Numbered from the stretch's first letter, positions 8,777 to 17,360 are shown. The stretch: 64,000 nt of DNA from Archangium violaceum (GCF_016887565.1 NZ_CP069396.1:11204001-11268000), one strand, 5' to 3'. Notes: generated by a model from the sequence alone, not told the origin. Translations and numbers: made by a program.

Positions 8777-9105
8777 AGGCCCCGTTCGAGGAGCTGGCGA
8801 CGCTCGACCGGCTGATCCACGAGCCCGCGAGGCTGGCGCTGCTGACGGCGCTCGCCTCGTGCGAGAGCGCGGACTTCCTCTACCTGCAGCGGCTCACGGG
8901 GCTGTCCAAGGGGAACTTGTCCAGCCACCTGTCCAAGCTGGAGGAGGCGGAGCTGGTGACGGTGGAGAAGCAGTTCAAGGGGAAGACGCCCCTGACGCGC
9001 ATCGCGGTGACGGAGAAGGGGCGGGAGGCGGTGGAGCAGCACTGGCGGCAGCTGGAGCAGTTGCGAGGCAAGGCGCGGCGCTGGGTGCCACGGGGCACCG
9101 AGTAG
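8773..9105 (+). CDS. Winged-helix transcriptional regulator (HTH_34/MarR-like)
   Basis: The 110-residue protein is one winged-helix domain. The recognition region reads LTGLSKGNLSSHLSKLEEAELV, followed by a wing with KTPLTRIAVTEKG, typical of the small 'winged helix DNA-binding domain' regulators (PF13601-like, related to MarR/ArsR). No ligand-binding domain or metal-binding Cys cluster is present. It overlaps the preceding membrane-protein gene by four bases and precedes the ATPase gene by 19 bp. Duplicated GGTTTG-N5-CAAAC(C/T) dyads flank the operon promoter, so repression of its own operon is the obvious model. Confidence 0.85.
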   Translation: MKAPFEELATLDRLIHEPARLALLTALASCESADFLYLQRLTGLSKGNLSSHLSKLEEAELVTVEKQFKGKTPLTRIAVTEKGREAVEQHWRQLEQLRGKARRWVPRGTE

Positions 9106-9124
9106 CCGAGGGGAGGGACACGCC

Positions 9125-9850
9125 ATGATCGAAGCCCGGAAGCTGACGAAGCACTACGGGGAGGCCACGGCCGTGAAGGAGGCGAGCTTCACGGTGGCGG
9201 CGGGAGAGGTAGTGGGCCTGCTGGGTCCCAACGGCGCGGGGAAGACGACGCTCCTGCGCATGCTGGCCGGGGTGCTCACGCCGTCCGAGGGAGAGGGGGT
9301 GGTGGCGGGGGCGAGCACCGCGACGGACGCCTTCGGCATCAAACAGCGGCTGGGCTTCCTGTCGGGAGACACGGCGCTCTCCCAGCGGCTGACACCGCGC
9401 GAGGTGCTGACCTTCTTCGGCCAGCTGCACGAGCTGAAGCCGGCGGAGCTGAAGCAGTGCACGGAGGAGCTCATCGCGCGGTTCGAGATGGGGCCCTTCG
9501 CGGACAAGCCATGCGGGACGCTGTCGGCGGGGCAGAAGCAGCGGGCGAACGTGGCGCGAGCGTTCCTGCATGATCCACCGGCGCTCATCCTGGACGAGCC
9601 CACCACGGCGCTGGACGTGCTGAGCGGGCGGTTCCTGCTGGACGCCATCCGCGCGGCGCGAGACGCGGGCAAGGCCATCCTCTTCTCCACGCACGTGATG
9701 GGCGAGGTCGATTACCTGTGCGACCGGGTGGTGTTGCTGCACCAGGGCCAGGTGCTCGACCAGGGACCCATCCCCGAGGTGTGCGCCCGCGCCGGAGTGC
9801 GCACGCTCACCGAGGCCTTCCTCCACTACCTCCCCTCGCGATCCGCCTGA
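9125..9850 (+). CDS. ABC transporter ATP-binding protein, NatA-like
   Basis: The 241-residue ATPase has Walker A GPNGAGKTT (about residue 36), the ABC signature LSAGQKQR, Walker B LILDEP followed by the TTALD D-loop, and the switch His in FSTHVMGEV. The signature region and GYL-less Q-loop fit the NatA/CcmA-like drug and ion exporter group. A GGAGGG ribosome-binding site lies just upstream. The next gene, 12 bp downstream, is the matching NatB-like permease, so the pair forms a complete exporter. In NatAB of Bacillus the substrate is sodium; here the substrate is unknown. Confidence 0.92.
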   Translation: MIEARKLTKHYGEATAVKEASFTVAAGEVVGLLGPNGAGKTTLLRMLAGVLTPSEGEGVVAGASTATDAFGIKQRLGFLSGDTALSQRLTPREVLTFFGQLHELKPAELKQCTEELIARFEMGPFADKPCGTLSAGQKQRANVARAFLHDPPALILDEPTTALDVLSGRFLLDAIRAARDAGKAILFSTHVMGEVDYLCDRVVLLHQGQVLDQGPIPEVCARAGVRTLTEAFLHYLPSRSA

Positions 9851-9862
9851 TCGGGGTGTCCC

Positions 9863-11905
9863 ATGCGCTGGAGCATTGCCCGAACCCTCTTCCGGAAGGA
9901 CCTGCTCGAGGCCCTGAGAGACCGCCGCACGCTGACGCTGCTCGTCGCCGTGCCGCTGCTGCTCTACCCGCTGCTGCTGGTGGTGACGGCGCTGACGTCC
10001 GGGGCGCTCGCGCGGAGCACCGAGGAGAAGCCGCTGAAGCTCGTCGTCTGGGGTTCTCCGTCCCCGATGCTCCAGGAGGCGCTGAGCGGAATGGAGCGCG
10101 TGGAGTGGGTGGACTCGCGCGAAACGGCGCCCGAGGACCCCTCGCGTGAAGCGAAGCGGCTGCTGGACGAGCGCAAGGCGCACGTGGTGCTCGCGCTGAC
10201 GTCGAAGCCGGTGACGGGGAGCGAGGAGAACCTGGGCGTGCGCGTCTACTCCGACTCGGGCCGCCCCGAGTCGAGGGCCGCCCGCCAGCGGTTGGGAAAG
10301 GTGCTCGACCGGGTGCACCTGGACACGGTGCGCGTGCGCTTCACGGAAGCGGGGCTGTCGGACGAGCTGGCCGAGCCGCTCCAGGTGGAGGACTCGGACT
10401 TCCGCTCGCTGGGGCTGTGGCTCGCGTACATGCTGCCCTACGTGCTGCTGTGCGCGCTGGTGATGTCGGGCTTCTACCCGGCCATCGACGTCACGGCGGG
10501 AGAGAAGGAGCGGGGAACGCTGCAGACGCTGCTGTGCGCGCCGGTGAAGCCGCTGGAGGTGGTGCTGGGCAAGTACGGCGTGGTGAGCCTCTTCACGCTG
10601 GGCGGAGCCCTGATGAACCTGCTGGGAATGGGGCTGGCCTTCATGGCGATCGCCGGAGGGACGGTCGGGCGGGTGCACATGAGTGTCGGGACGCTCGCGG
10701 CGGCCTTCGGCGCGCTCGTGCCGCTGGCGATGCTGGTGAGCGCCCTGCTCATCGTGGTGGGGGTGACGGCGCGCAGCTTCAAGGAGGGGCAGAACCACCT
10801 GATGCCCTTGCTGCTGGTGGTGATGGCACTCGGCCATGGAGCGATGATTCCCAGCGTGGAGCTGACGCCGACGCTGGCGCTGGTGCCCATCGTCAACGTG
10901 GCGGTGCTACTGCGCGAGCTGCTCACCGGGCGGGTGGACGTGGGCCTCTATTCGGTGGTCTTCGTGAGCACGCTGGCCTGGGCGGTGGCGGGCGTGCTCT
11001 TCGCGGCCCGCGTCTTCGAGAGCGAGCAGGTGCTGCTGTCCGGCGAGAAGCCCTGGCGGGACGTGTTCGGCCGGAAGGTGCGCAGGGGGGACGCGTTCTC
11101 GCCCGGGAGCGCCCTGCTCTACTTCGCCGTCATCCTGGTGGGCTCGCTCGTCGCGGGGCTCCTGCTGTGGAAGCGGTTGCCGATGTGGGGGGTGCTGGCG
11201 GTGACGCAGGTGGGCATCTTCGGGGTGCCGGCCGTGGGGTGGGTGCGGTACCGGGGAGCGGACGTGCGCGAGGTGTTCTCCCTGCGCCTGCCCACGGGGC
11301 GCGGGGCGCTCGCGGTGCTCCTGCTCATCCCCTGTGCCCTGGGCGTGCAGGTCCTGCTGCGCAAGGCCCTGGGGGCCGCGTCCACTCCCGGGCTGGAGGA
11401 ATTCCTGCGCGGGATGGAGCTGATGATGAAGGAGAGCGCGAGCTGGCCGTTGCCGCTGGCGCTGGCGGCGCTGGCGCTGGCCCCGGCCCTTTGCGAGGAG
11501 GCGGCGTTCCGCGGGGTGATGCTGGTGGGGCTGTCGCGCACGGGCTCGCGGGGGGTGGCGGTGGTGGGCAGCGCGCTCACCTTCGGGCTGCTCCACATCC
11601 ACCCCATCCACGTGCTGCACGCGGCGATGTTGGGGCTGATGCTCGGCTACGCCACGCTGCGGACGCGCTCGTTGCTGGCGGGAGTCGTGCTGCACTTCGC
11701 CAACAACGCCCTCTCCGTGGTCAGCGTCCGGACCGGGACGGCCGCGGTGTGGACGTGGCTGGACACCTGGCCGGTGGCGCTCGCGCTGTGCGTGCCCGGC
11801 CTGGTGGCGCTGTGGCTGCTGCGCGGAGAGGAGCCGGTGCCCGTCCCGGCCGCGGTGGAGGCCGCCCCGGCCGAGCCGTCCGTGCCGTTGCCGAAGGCGT
11901 CCTGA
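9863..11905 (+). CDS. NatB-like ABC permease fused to a CPBP (CAAX) intramembrane protease
   Basis: This 680-residue protein joins two modules. Residues about 1-400 are an ABC-2/NatB permease with an N-terminal membrane helix, an extracytoplasmic domain and a cluster of helices beginning near residue 190 and containing GEKERGTLQTLL, typical of NatB. Residues about 420-650 form a CPBP (Abi) glutamic-type protease. Its three motifs are intact: EEAAFR (EExxxR), FGLLH (FxxxH) and HFANN (HxxxN). The family of fused permease-CPBP proteins is known from planctomycetes and myxobacteria. Role inference: export coupled to cleavage of a membrane or lipidated substrate, or protease-mediated control of the transporter. 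The C-terminal tail is Pro/Val/Glu-rich. Confidence 0.88.
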   Translation: MRWSIARTLFRKDLLEALRDRRTLTLLVAVPLLLYPLLLVVTALTSGALARSTEEKPLKLVVWGSPSPMLQEALSGMERVEWVDSRETAPEDPSREAKRLLDERKAHVVLALTSKPVTGSEENLGVRVYSDSGRPESRAARQRLGKVLDRVHLDTVRVRFTEAGLSDELAEPLQVEDSDFRSLGLWLAYMLPYVLLCALVMSGFYPAIDVTAGEKERGTLQTLLCAPVKPLEVVLGKYGVVSLFTLGGALMNLLGMGLAFMAIAGGTVGRVHMSVGTLAAAFGALVPLAMLVSALLIVVGVTARSFKEGQNHLMPLLLVVMALGHGAMIPSVELTPTLALVPIVNVAVLLRELLTGRVDVGLYSVVFVSTLAWAVAGVLFAARVFESEQVLLSGEKPWRDVFGRKVRRGDAFSPGSALLYFAVILVGSLVAGLLLWKRLPMWGVLAVTQVGIFGVPAVGWVRYRGADVREVFSLRLPTGRGALAVLLLIPCALGVQVLLRKALGAASTPGLEEFLRGMELMMKESASWPLPLALAALALAPALCEEAAFRGVMLVGLSRTGSRGVAVVGSALTFGLLHIHPIHVLHAAMLGLMLGYATLRTRSLLAGVVLHFANNALSVVSVRTGTAAVWTWLDTWPVALALCVPGLVALWLLRGEEPVPVPAAVEAAPAEPSVPLPKAS

Positions 11906-11906
11906 C

Positions 11907-12248
11907 TCACTCCACCACGAGCGAGGTGACGGAGAGCCCCGTCTGCCCGAGCTGCTCGACGTCGCGGCTGCCGCACACGGGGCAGCGCGGGCGGGGGTGC
12001 TCGGGCGCGTAGGTACGGCCACAGGACCGGCAGCGAGCCTCCACGTAGATGAGCTCCAGCAGCAGCCGCGCCCCTTCCGCCGAGGTCCCCCGGGCCCGGT
12101 CGGCGAAGTGGACGGAGAGGCGCTCGGGGCACAGGGACACCATCTCCGCCACCCAGCCCCGCACCACGCGGACACGCGAGGCGCCCTCGAAGAGGGCGCG
12201 CTCGAGCACGACCTCGAGCACCTGCCCTGCCAGTACCGACTCGTGCAT
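11907..12248 (-). CDS. hypA: HypA-like nickel metallochaperone (orphan)
   Basis: The 113-residue protein starts MHES, keeping the Met1-His2-Glu3 nickel-binding N-terminus of HypA/HybF. It has the four-Cys zinc site as CRSCG...CPVCGS, 12 residues apart, near residues 73-92. Length and layout match HypA, which delivers Ni to [NiFe]-hydrogenase or urease. No hydrogenase, other hyp gene or urease gene is within the window. Its partner therefore lies elsewhere, or the protein serves another nickel enzyme. The gene is convergent with the permease-CPBP gene (1 bp apart) and divergent from zwf across about 240 bp. Confidence 0.85.
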   Translation of the reverse strand: MHESVLAGQVLEVVLERALFEGASRVRVVRGWVAEMVSLCPERLSVHFADRARGTSAEGARLLLELIYVEARCRSCGRTYAPEHPRPRCPVCGSRDVEQLGQTGLSVTSLVVE

Positions 12249-12491
12249 GAAGCTTCCGGGGGGAAACGGAGGTCTCGGGAAGACGAGGAAAAATGGAGCC
12301 TACGGACCTGGAACTCGGGCCCGCGAGAGGAGCCGGACCGGCACGTCATCCGGAGAACGATTGAGGTTCCTCCTTCCCTCAGCGGACGGAGCCCTCGGCC
12401 TCGGGGACGGGAGCGGGTCGCGACGTATTGATGCGCCCGCGAGGTCCCGAGCGCATATGTTCCCCCCGCATCCGCCGTTCCGGAGGACGAC

Positions 12492-14036
12492 ATGGAAGAG
12501 CAGGGCCTGCACATCGAGACCCACCCTCGCGAAGGTGATCCGCTGGTACGGGCGGGAAGACCGGATCCGTGCACCATGGTCCTCTTCGGTGCCACGGGAG
12601 ACCTCGCCCAACGCAAGCTGTTCCCGGCCCTCTTCGAGCTGGCGCGGCAGCGGCAGCTGCCCGACAACTTCGCGGTGGTGGCCTTCAGCCGCTCCGAGCA
12701 CGACCTGGAGCACTTCCGCGAGCAGGTGAAGGAGGGCTTGAAGAAGTTCGCCCGCACCCAGCCATTGGACGAGGCCACCTGGGAGCGGCTCGCCAGCAAG
12801 CTGGAGATGATGACGGGGGCCTACGACGACCCGGAGTCCTTCATCCGCCTGCGCGAGCACCTGGAGCGCACCGCGGAGCGCTTCGGGACGCAGGGCAACC
12901 AGCTCTACTACCTGGCCACTCCGGCCTCCACCTTCCCCTCGCTGCTGGATGGCCTGTCCAGCTCCGGGCTGCTGTACCGCGAGGACGCGTCGGTGAAGCG
13001 CCCCTGGAGACGGCTGGTCATCGAGAAGCCCTTCGGCCGAGACCTGGCCAGCGCGAAGGAGCTCAACCGGGCCCTGGCGGCGGTGATCGACGAGAAGCAG
13101 ATCTTCCGGATCGACCACTACCTGGGGAAGGAGACGGTGCAGAACATCCTCGTCTTCCGCTTCGCCAACGCCATCTTCGAGCCGCTGTGGAACCGGCAGC
13201 ACATCGACCACGTGGAGATAACGGCGGCGGAGAAGATTGGAGTGGAGGGGCGGGGGCGCTTCTACGACGAGACGGGAGTCATCCGGGACATGGTGCAGAA
13301 CCACCTGTTGCAGGTGCTGGCCATGTGCGCGATGGAGCCGCCGGTGTCGTTCGCGTCCGAGGACATCCGGGACGAGAAGAACAAGGTATTCCGCGCGCTG
13401 CGCCCCATGGTGGACGGTGAGGTGGCGAAGTACGTGGTGCAGGGGCAGTACCAGGGGTACCGCGAGGAGCAGGGCGTGGCGAAGGATTCGAAGACGCCCA
13501 CCTACGTGGCACTGAAGACGTACATCGACACGTGGAGGTGGCAGGGTGTGCCCTTCTACGTGCGAGCCGGCAAGGGGCTGAGCAAGCGGGCGACGGAGGT
13601 GTCCATCCACTACAAGTCGGTGCCGCACTGCCTCTTCAACACGAGTGACACGTGCCAGAGGCTGCAGCCCAACGTGCTCACGCTGCGCATCCAGCCGCGC
13701 GAGGGCATCGGGTTGAGCTTCGAGTCGAAGGTACCCGGCGAGGACATCAACCTGTCGGGGGTGACCATGGACTTCGACTACGCGAAGAGCTTCAACAAGC
13801 CGGTGCCGGAGGCCTACGAGCGGCTGATGCTGGACTGCATGAGGGGCAACACGACGCTCTTCGCGAGGCAGGACAGCGTGGAGCAGGCGTGGGCGTGGGT
13901 GACGCCCATCATCGAGTCGCTGGACTCGGGGAAGGGAGGGCCGATGCACACGTACGAGCAGGGGAGCGCGGGGCCGGACGCGGGAGCGGCGCTGCTGGCG
14001 CGCGATGGGCGGCGGTGGACGGAGCTGAAGGGATGA
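12492..14036 (+). CDS. zwf: Glucose-6-phosphate 1-dehydrogenase
   Basis: The 514-residue enzyme oxidises glucose 6-phosphate to 6-phosphogluconolactone with NADP. The nucleotide-binding motif GATGDLAQRKLFPAL is near residue 34, and the active-site signature RIDHYLGKE is near residue 207 with the catalytic His. EKPFGRD and the IQPREG segment in the C-terminal domain are also typical. The start is the ATG after GGAGGACGAC. The stop overlaps the pgl start (ATGA), so zwf and pgl are translationally coupled, and gnd follows after a short repeat. This gives the whole oxidative pentose phosphate branch in one transcript. Confidence 0.97.
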   Translation: MEEQGLHIETHPREGDPLVRAGRPDPCTMVLFGATGDLAQRKLFPALFELARQRQLPDNFAVVAFSRSEHDLEHFREQVKEGLKKFARTQPLDEATWERLASKLEMMTGAYDDPESFIRLREHLERTAERFGTQGNQLYYLATPASTFPSLLDGLSSSGLLYREDASVKRPWRRLVIEKPFGRDLASAKELNRALAAVIDEKQIFRIDHYLGKETVQNILVFRFANAIFEPLWNRQHIDHVEITAAEKIGVEGRGRFYDETGVIRDMVQNHLLQVLAMCAMEPPVSFASEDIRDEKNKVFRALRPMVDGEVAKYVVQGQYQGYREEQGVAKDSKTPTYVALKTYIDTWRWQGVPFYVRAGKGLSKRATEVSIHYKSVPHCLFNTSDTCQRLQPNVLTLRIQPREGIGLSFESKVPGEDINLSGVTMDFDYAKSFNKPVPEAYERLMLDCMRGNTTLFARQDSVEQAWAWVTPIIESLDSGKGGPMHTYEQGSAGPDAGAALLARDGRRWTELKG

Positions 14037-14698
14037 GGCCCGGGCCCATTGTGGTGGACAAGGAGGCGCTGGTGGGCGAGGCGGCGGACTGGCTGGCCCG
14101 GGCGCTGAACGAGTGCGTGACGGGGGGCCAGAGGGTGAGCCTGGCGCTGTCGGGCGGGAGCACACCGGGGCCGGTGTACCGGGAGCTGGCGAAGCGGGAC
14201 GTGCCGTGGGCGCTGGTGGACTTCTACTTCGTGGACGAGCGCTTCGTGCCGCCGGACCACCCGGAGAGCAACTACCTGCTGGCGGAGGAGGCGCTCTTCA
14301 AACCGCTGGGGGTACCGGTGCATCAAATCTTCCGGATGCCGGGAGAGAGGGCGGACCGGGACGAGGCGGCGCGGGACTACGAAAAACTGTTGCCGCGGGT
14401 GATGGACGTGGTGGTGCTGGGGATGGGGGAGGACGGGCACACGGCGTCATTGTTCCCGGGAGGCACGTCGCTGAAGGAGAAGGAGCGGCGGGTGTTGGCG
14501 GTGGTGGGACCCAAACCGCCGCCGTGGCGGATGACGCTGACGCTGCCGGTGCTGCAATCAGCGAGGAAGGTGCTGGGGCTGGTGAGTGGGGCGGGCAAGA
14601 GGGAGATGGTGAAGCGGGTCCTTGCGGGAGAGGACCTACCGGCGGCGAAGGTAGAGCAGACGCACTGGATGATGGACAAGGCGGCTGCGGGCCAGTGA
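14033..14698 (+). CDS. pgl: 6-phosphogluconolactonase
   Basis: The 221-residue protein hydrolyses 6-phosphogluconolactone to 6-phosphogluconate. It has the DevB/Pgl family hallmarks LALSGGSTPGPVYREL (sugar-phosphate-binding loop), VDFYFVDERFVPPDHPESN and LGMGEDGHTASLFPG with the active-site His. Length fits single-domain bacterial Pgl. The start overlaps the zwf stop by four bases, so the frame upstream of it is not coding. A REP-like repeat lies between its stop and gnd. Confidence 0.95.
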   Translation: MRPGPIVVDKEALVGEAADWLARALNECVTGGQRVSLALSGGSTPGPVYRELAKRDVPWALVDFYFVDERFVPPDHPESNYLLAEEALFKPLGVPVHQIFRMPGERADRDEAARDYEKLLPRVMDVVVLGMGEDGHTASLFPGGTSLKEKERRVLAVVGPKPPPWRMTLTLPVLQSARKVLGLVSGAGKREMVKRVLAGEDLPAAKVEQTHWMMDKAAAGQ

Positions 14699-14703
14699 AT
14701 GCT

Positions 14704-14738
14704 CCCTCTCCCTCTGGGAGAGGGCTGGGGTGAGGGTC
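14704..14738. repeat. REP-like palindromic repeat, copy 2
   Basis: A 35-bp element with the CCCTCTCCC...GGGAGAGGG palindrome followed by CTGGGGTGAGGGTC. It differs from copy 1 (7901-7936) only in the few bases after the palindrome. It fills most of the pgl-gnd gap, so it sits inside the presumed operon transcript, where a hairpin could affect mRNA stability or gnd translation. Confidence 0.7.
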
Positions 14739-14771
14739 TGCCCCCGGAACCGACACACAGGAGTCAACGAA

Positions 14772-16208
14772 ATGACCACAGCACAGGGGCAGCAGGGGCG
14801 AGCGCAGTTCGGCGTGGCCGGGATGGGGGTCATGGGACAAAGCCTCGCGCTCAACGTAGCGGACCACGGATTCAAGGTAGCGGTCTGGGACCGACACCCC
14901 GAGCGCTTCGAGGATCTGCGCAAGAAGGGAGCGCCGGCGAGCCTGAAGGGGTACGCGGAGCTCGCGGAGTTCGTGGGGGCGCTGGAGCGGCCGCGACGCA
15001 TCCTGCTGATGGTGACGGCGGGGGCGGCGGTGGACTCGATGTTGGAGAAGCTGGAGCCGTTGCTGGAGCCTGGGGACGTGGTGTTGGACGGAGGGAACTC
15101 GTGGTTCCAGGACACGCGCAAGAGGGAGGCGGAGTGGAAGGCGAAGGGGCTGCACTTCCTGGGGGTGGGGGTGTCAGGGGGTGAGGAGGGGGCGCGCCAT
15201 GGCCCGTCGATCATGCCGGGAGGCCCCGCCGAGGCGTACGGGCTGGTGAGGCCGGTGCTGGAGGCAATCGCGGCGAGGAGCGAGGCGGGAGTGTGCGTCA
15301 CGCACGTGGGGCCGGACGGAGCGGGCCACTTCGTGAAGATGGTGCACAACGGCATCGAGTACGCGGACATGCAGTTGCTGGCGGAGACGTACGATCTGCT
15401 GAAGCGGGGGTTGGGACTGTCGGCGGAGCAGCTGGCGGATCTGTTCGCGCAGTGGAACCAGGGGATCGCCGAGTCGTTCCTGCTGGAGACGACGATCAAG
15501 GTGCTGAGGAAGAAGGACGGGGAGACGGGCAGGCCGCTGGTGGACCTGGTGTTGGACAAGGCGGGGCAGAAGGGGACGGGGAAGTGGACGGTGCAGGTGT
15601 CGCTGGACCTGGGGGTGCCGGTGCCGTCGATCGCGGGGGCGCTGGACGCGCGCAACCTGTCGTCGATGAAGGACGAGCGGGTGGCGGCGAGCCGCAGCCT
15701 GCACGGGCCGACGGGGGAGAGCCTGTCGGCGGAGGAGAAGACGAACCTGGCGGCGTGGGTGCATGACGCGCTGTACGCGGCGAGGGTGGTGACGTACGCG
15801 CAGGGGCTGAGGCTCATCCAGGCGGCGTCGAACGAGTACAAGTGGAACGTGTCGCTGGCGGAGATGGCGCGGATCTGGCGAGCGGGGTGCATCATCCGGG
15901 CGAAGCTGCTGACGCCGCTGCGGGAGGCGTTCGAGAAGAAGCCGGACCTGAGCAACCTGATGTTGGCGGACAGCCTGGCGCCGGTGCTGGAGAAGATGGC
16001 GCCGGGGTGGAGGCGCACGGTATCGGTGGCGACGAGGCTGGGGATCGCGGTGCCGGTGTTCAGCGCGAGCCTGGCGTACTTCGACAGCTACCGGAGCGCG
16101 GAGCTGCCGCAGAACCTGACGCAGGCGCAGCGAGACGCCTTTGGCGCGCACACCTACCAGCGCCGGGACAGGCCCGAGGCGGGCTTCGTGCACTCCGACT
16201 GGAGCTGA
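14772..16208 (+). CDS. gnd: 6-phosphogluconate dehydrogenase (decarboxylating)
   Basis: The 478-residue enzyme converts 6-phosphogluconate to ribulose 5-phosphate with NADP. The N-terminal dinucleotide-binding motif is GVAGMGVMGQSLALN. Further family motifs are GVGVSGGEEGARHGPSIMPGG-type substrate loop, HFVKMVHNGIEY with catalytic Lys, and DKAGQKGTGKWT, the 6PGDH signature. Length matches the long (homodimeric) form. I chose the ATG behind AGGAG; an in-frame GTG 42 bp upstream would lie in the repeat region. It completes zwf-pgl-gnd. Confidence 0.97.
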   Translation: MTTAQGQQGRAQFGVAGMGVMGQSLALNVADHGFKVAVWDRHPERFEDLRKKGAPASLKGYAELAEFVGALERPRRILLMVTAGAAVDSMLEKLEPLLEPGDVVLDGGNSWFQDTRKREAEWKAKGLHFLGVGVSGGEEGARHGPSIMPGGPAEAYGLVRPVLEAIAARSEAGVCVTHVGPDGAGHFVKMVHNGIEYADMQLLAETYDLLKRGLGLSAEQLADLFAQWNQGIAESFLLETTIKVLRKKDGETGRPLVDLVLDKAGQKGTGKWTVQVSLDLGVPVPSIAGALDARNLSSMKDERVAASRSLHGPTGESLSAEEKTNLAAWVHDALYAARVVTYAQGLRLIQAASNEYKWNVSLAEMARIWRAGCIIRAKLLTPLREAFEKKPDLSNLMLADSLAPVLEKMAPGWRRTVSVATRLGIAVPVFSASLAYFDSYRSAELPQNLTQAQRDAFGAHTYQRRDRPEAGFVHSDWS

Positions 16209-16225
16209 TTCGCGCGGAGGACGCC

Positions 16226-16675
16226 ATGACCACCATTCGCACGGCGGCACGAGCCATCATCCGTCATGAGGGACGGCTGCTCGTCATCCGTTACCGGGAC
16301 GAGAGGGGTGACCGGTACGCGCTGCCCGGGGGTGGGCAGCGGCATCGGGAGGGAATGGAAGCCGCGCTCATTCGAGAGGTGGCGGAGGAGACCGGGGCGA
16401 GCATCCGCGTGGGGCCGCTCCGGTTCGTCCGCGAGTGCATCGCGGGACCCGGAGACCGGGCCCTGCCACCGGAGTTCCACCAGGTGGAGCTGTTCTTCGA
16501 GTGCACGCTGGAGCGGCCCTTCTCGACGGATACCCGGGGACAGGAGTTGGACCCGGATCAGGAGGGTGTCGAATGGCGCGGAGAGGAGGAGCTGCGTCAG
16601 CTCTGCTTCTTCCCCCGAGCGCTGCTCGACGCATTCGAGCGCGGCCAGGAGTTCGGGTACCTCGGCGTGGTCTGA
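16226..16675 (+). CDS. Nudix hydrolase
   Basis: The 149-residue protein is a single Nudix domain. The full Nudix box is present: Gly-x5-Glu-x7-REVAEETGA, beginning GGGQRHRE near residue 32. Nudix enzymes hydrolyse nucleoside diphosphates linked to other moieties, and the substrate cannot be predicted from the box. The ATG has GGAGG seven bases upstream. It follows gnd by 17 bp and may be co-transcribed. Confidence 0.9.
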   Translation: MTTIRTAARAIIRHEGRLLVIRYRDERGDRYALPGGGQRHREGMEAALIREVAEETGASIRVGPLRFVRECIAGPGDRALPPEFHQVELFFECTLERPFSTDTRGQELDPDQEGVEWRGEEELRQLCFFPRALLDAFERGQEFGYLGVV

Positions 16676-16888
16676 TCTCACTCCAGGCTCATGCCGATCC
16701 CGCCATCGACGATAGCATCAACTGCGTCTGGAGGAACTACGACGAGGCAACCGCTTTGAAGCGGGTCGAGGAGATGGAGAAGGTCGGTGTGAATACTCGC
16801 GCGCGCGTCGATGCCTACAGCAAATACAACACCGCCCGAAGTGGGACCGTCATGTCACTTCCCGAAGGAGATACCTGTCTCAAATGAC

Positions 16889-17097
16889 ATGAGAGGCATC
16901 ATTGTCCGCGCCGCCGCGCTGTTGATGGTGGTGAGCTTTGGTTTGGGTACCGCCTTAGCCGCCTCCCGAATTCGCTACGTAAACCCAGGGGCTATGTTGT
17001 TGGTTTCTTCAACGGAGTCTGGAGCACGGAGTGCGCGGAGCTGAATCGACAGATGGTTCGACCGGGCCATCCTGGGCCTGATCCGTTCAAGCCAGGT
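16889..17097 (+). pseudogene. Remnant of a small secreted protein gene (frameshifted)
   Basis: An ATG opens a 51-codon frame that begins with a clean signal peptide (MRGIIVRAAALLMVVSFGLG...LAA) and ends at 17044. From about 16981 a different frame reads RGYVVGFFNGVWSTECAELN and runs to a stop at 17097. 'FFNGVW.T' is a recurrent segment at the start of mature secreted proteins in myxobacteria. The simplest reading is a gene whose mature part was shifted out of frame and then truncated. No ribosome-binding site at the right distance is seen. This is an interpretation from two adjacent frames, not from a database match. Confidence 0.35.
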
Positions 17098-17140
17098 GGG
17101 TAGGCGCGTACAGGAGGAGGTCCCGGACGAGCTCGGGAGC

Positions 17141-17165
17141 AACTGGTCCGATGATCGGACCAGTT
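17141..17165. promoter_or_regulatory. Perfect 25-bp palindrome, probable operator of the molybdenum hydroxylase operon
   Basis: Arms AACTGGTCCGAT and ATCGGACCAGTT flank a single central G. The outer TGGTC...GACCA half-sites resemble operators of GntR/FadR-type regulators, although the two halves are further apart here. It is about 195 bp upstream of the iorA-like start and no regulator gene is adjacent. A cruciform or terminator role is less likely because no T-tract follows. Confidence 0.55.
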
Positions 17166-17360
17166 CGTCCGGCGCGCCACCGGAAGGTCCCTCTGCAGGC
17201 TGGGCGGGCCGGCAGGAACCGGGGCACGCGGGCGGTTCTCCTCTCCCATTCCCCCCTCTGCGCTCGACACCAGGCGGGCCTGCCAGCACAACCCGCTCCT
17301 GGATATTTCGGGCAACCCTCCGCAGACTGCGGACCTCCGCTGGAAGGACGGGAAGCCCGC

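Larger units (their letters stand above)
16676..17360. other. Gene-poor stretch with gene remnants and a palindrome
   Basis: About 685 bp separate the Nudix gene from the molybdenum hydroxylase genes. The first half is visibly less GC-rich than its surroundings. A frame at 16681-16887 reads coding-like (DDSINCVWRNYDEATALKR) but has no start of its own and only joins the Nudix frame region out of phase. A signal-peptide-like fragment follows (see 16889), then a 25-bp palindrome at 17141-17165. The last 190 bp show no gene and probably form the promoter and leader of the hydroxylase operon. Confidence 0.5.

Noticed and set aside
12249..12491. A sigma-70 promoter for zwf from TTGATG and CATATG boxes
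   Set aside because: The spacer would be 20 bp, too long to claim a promoter.
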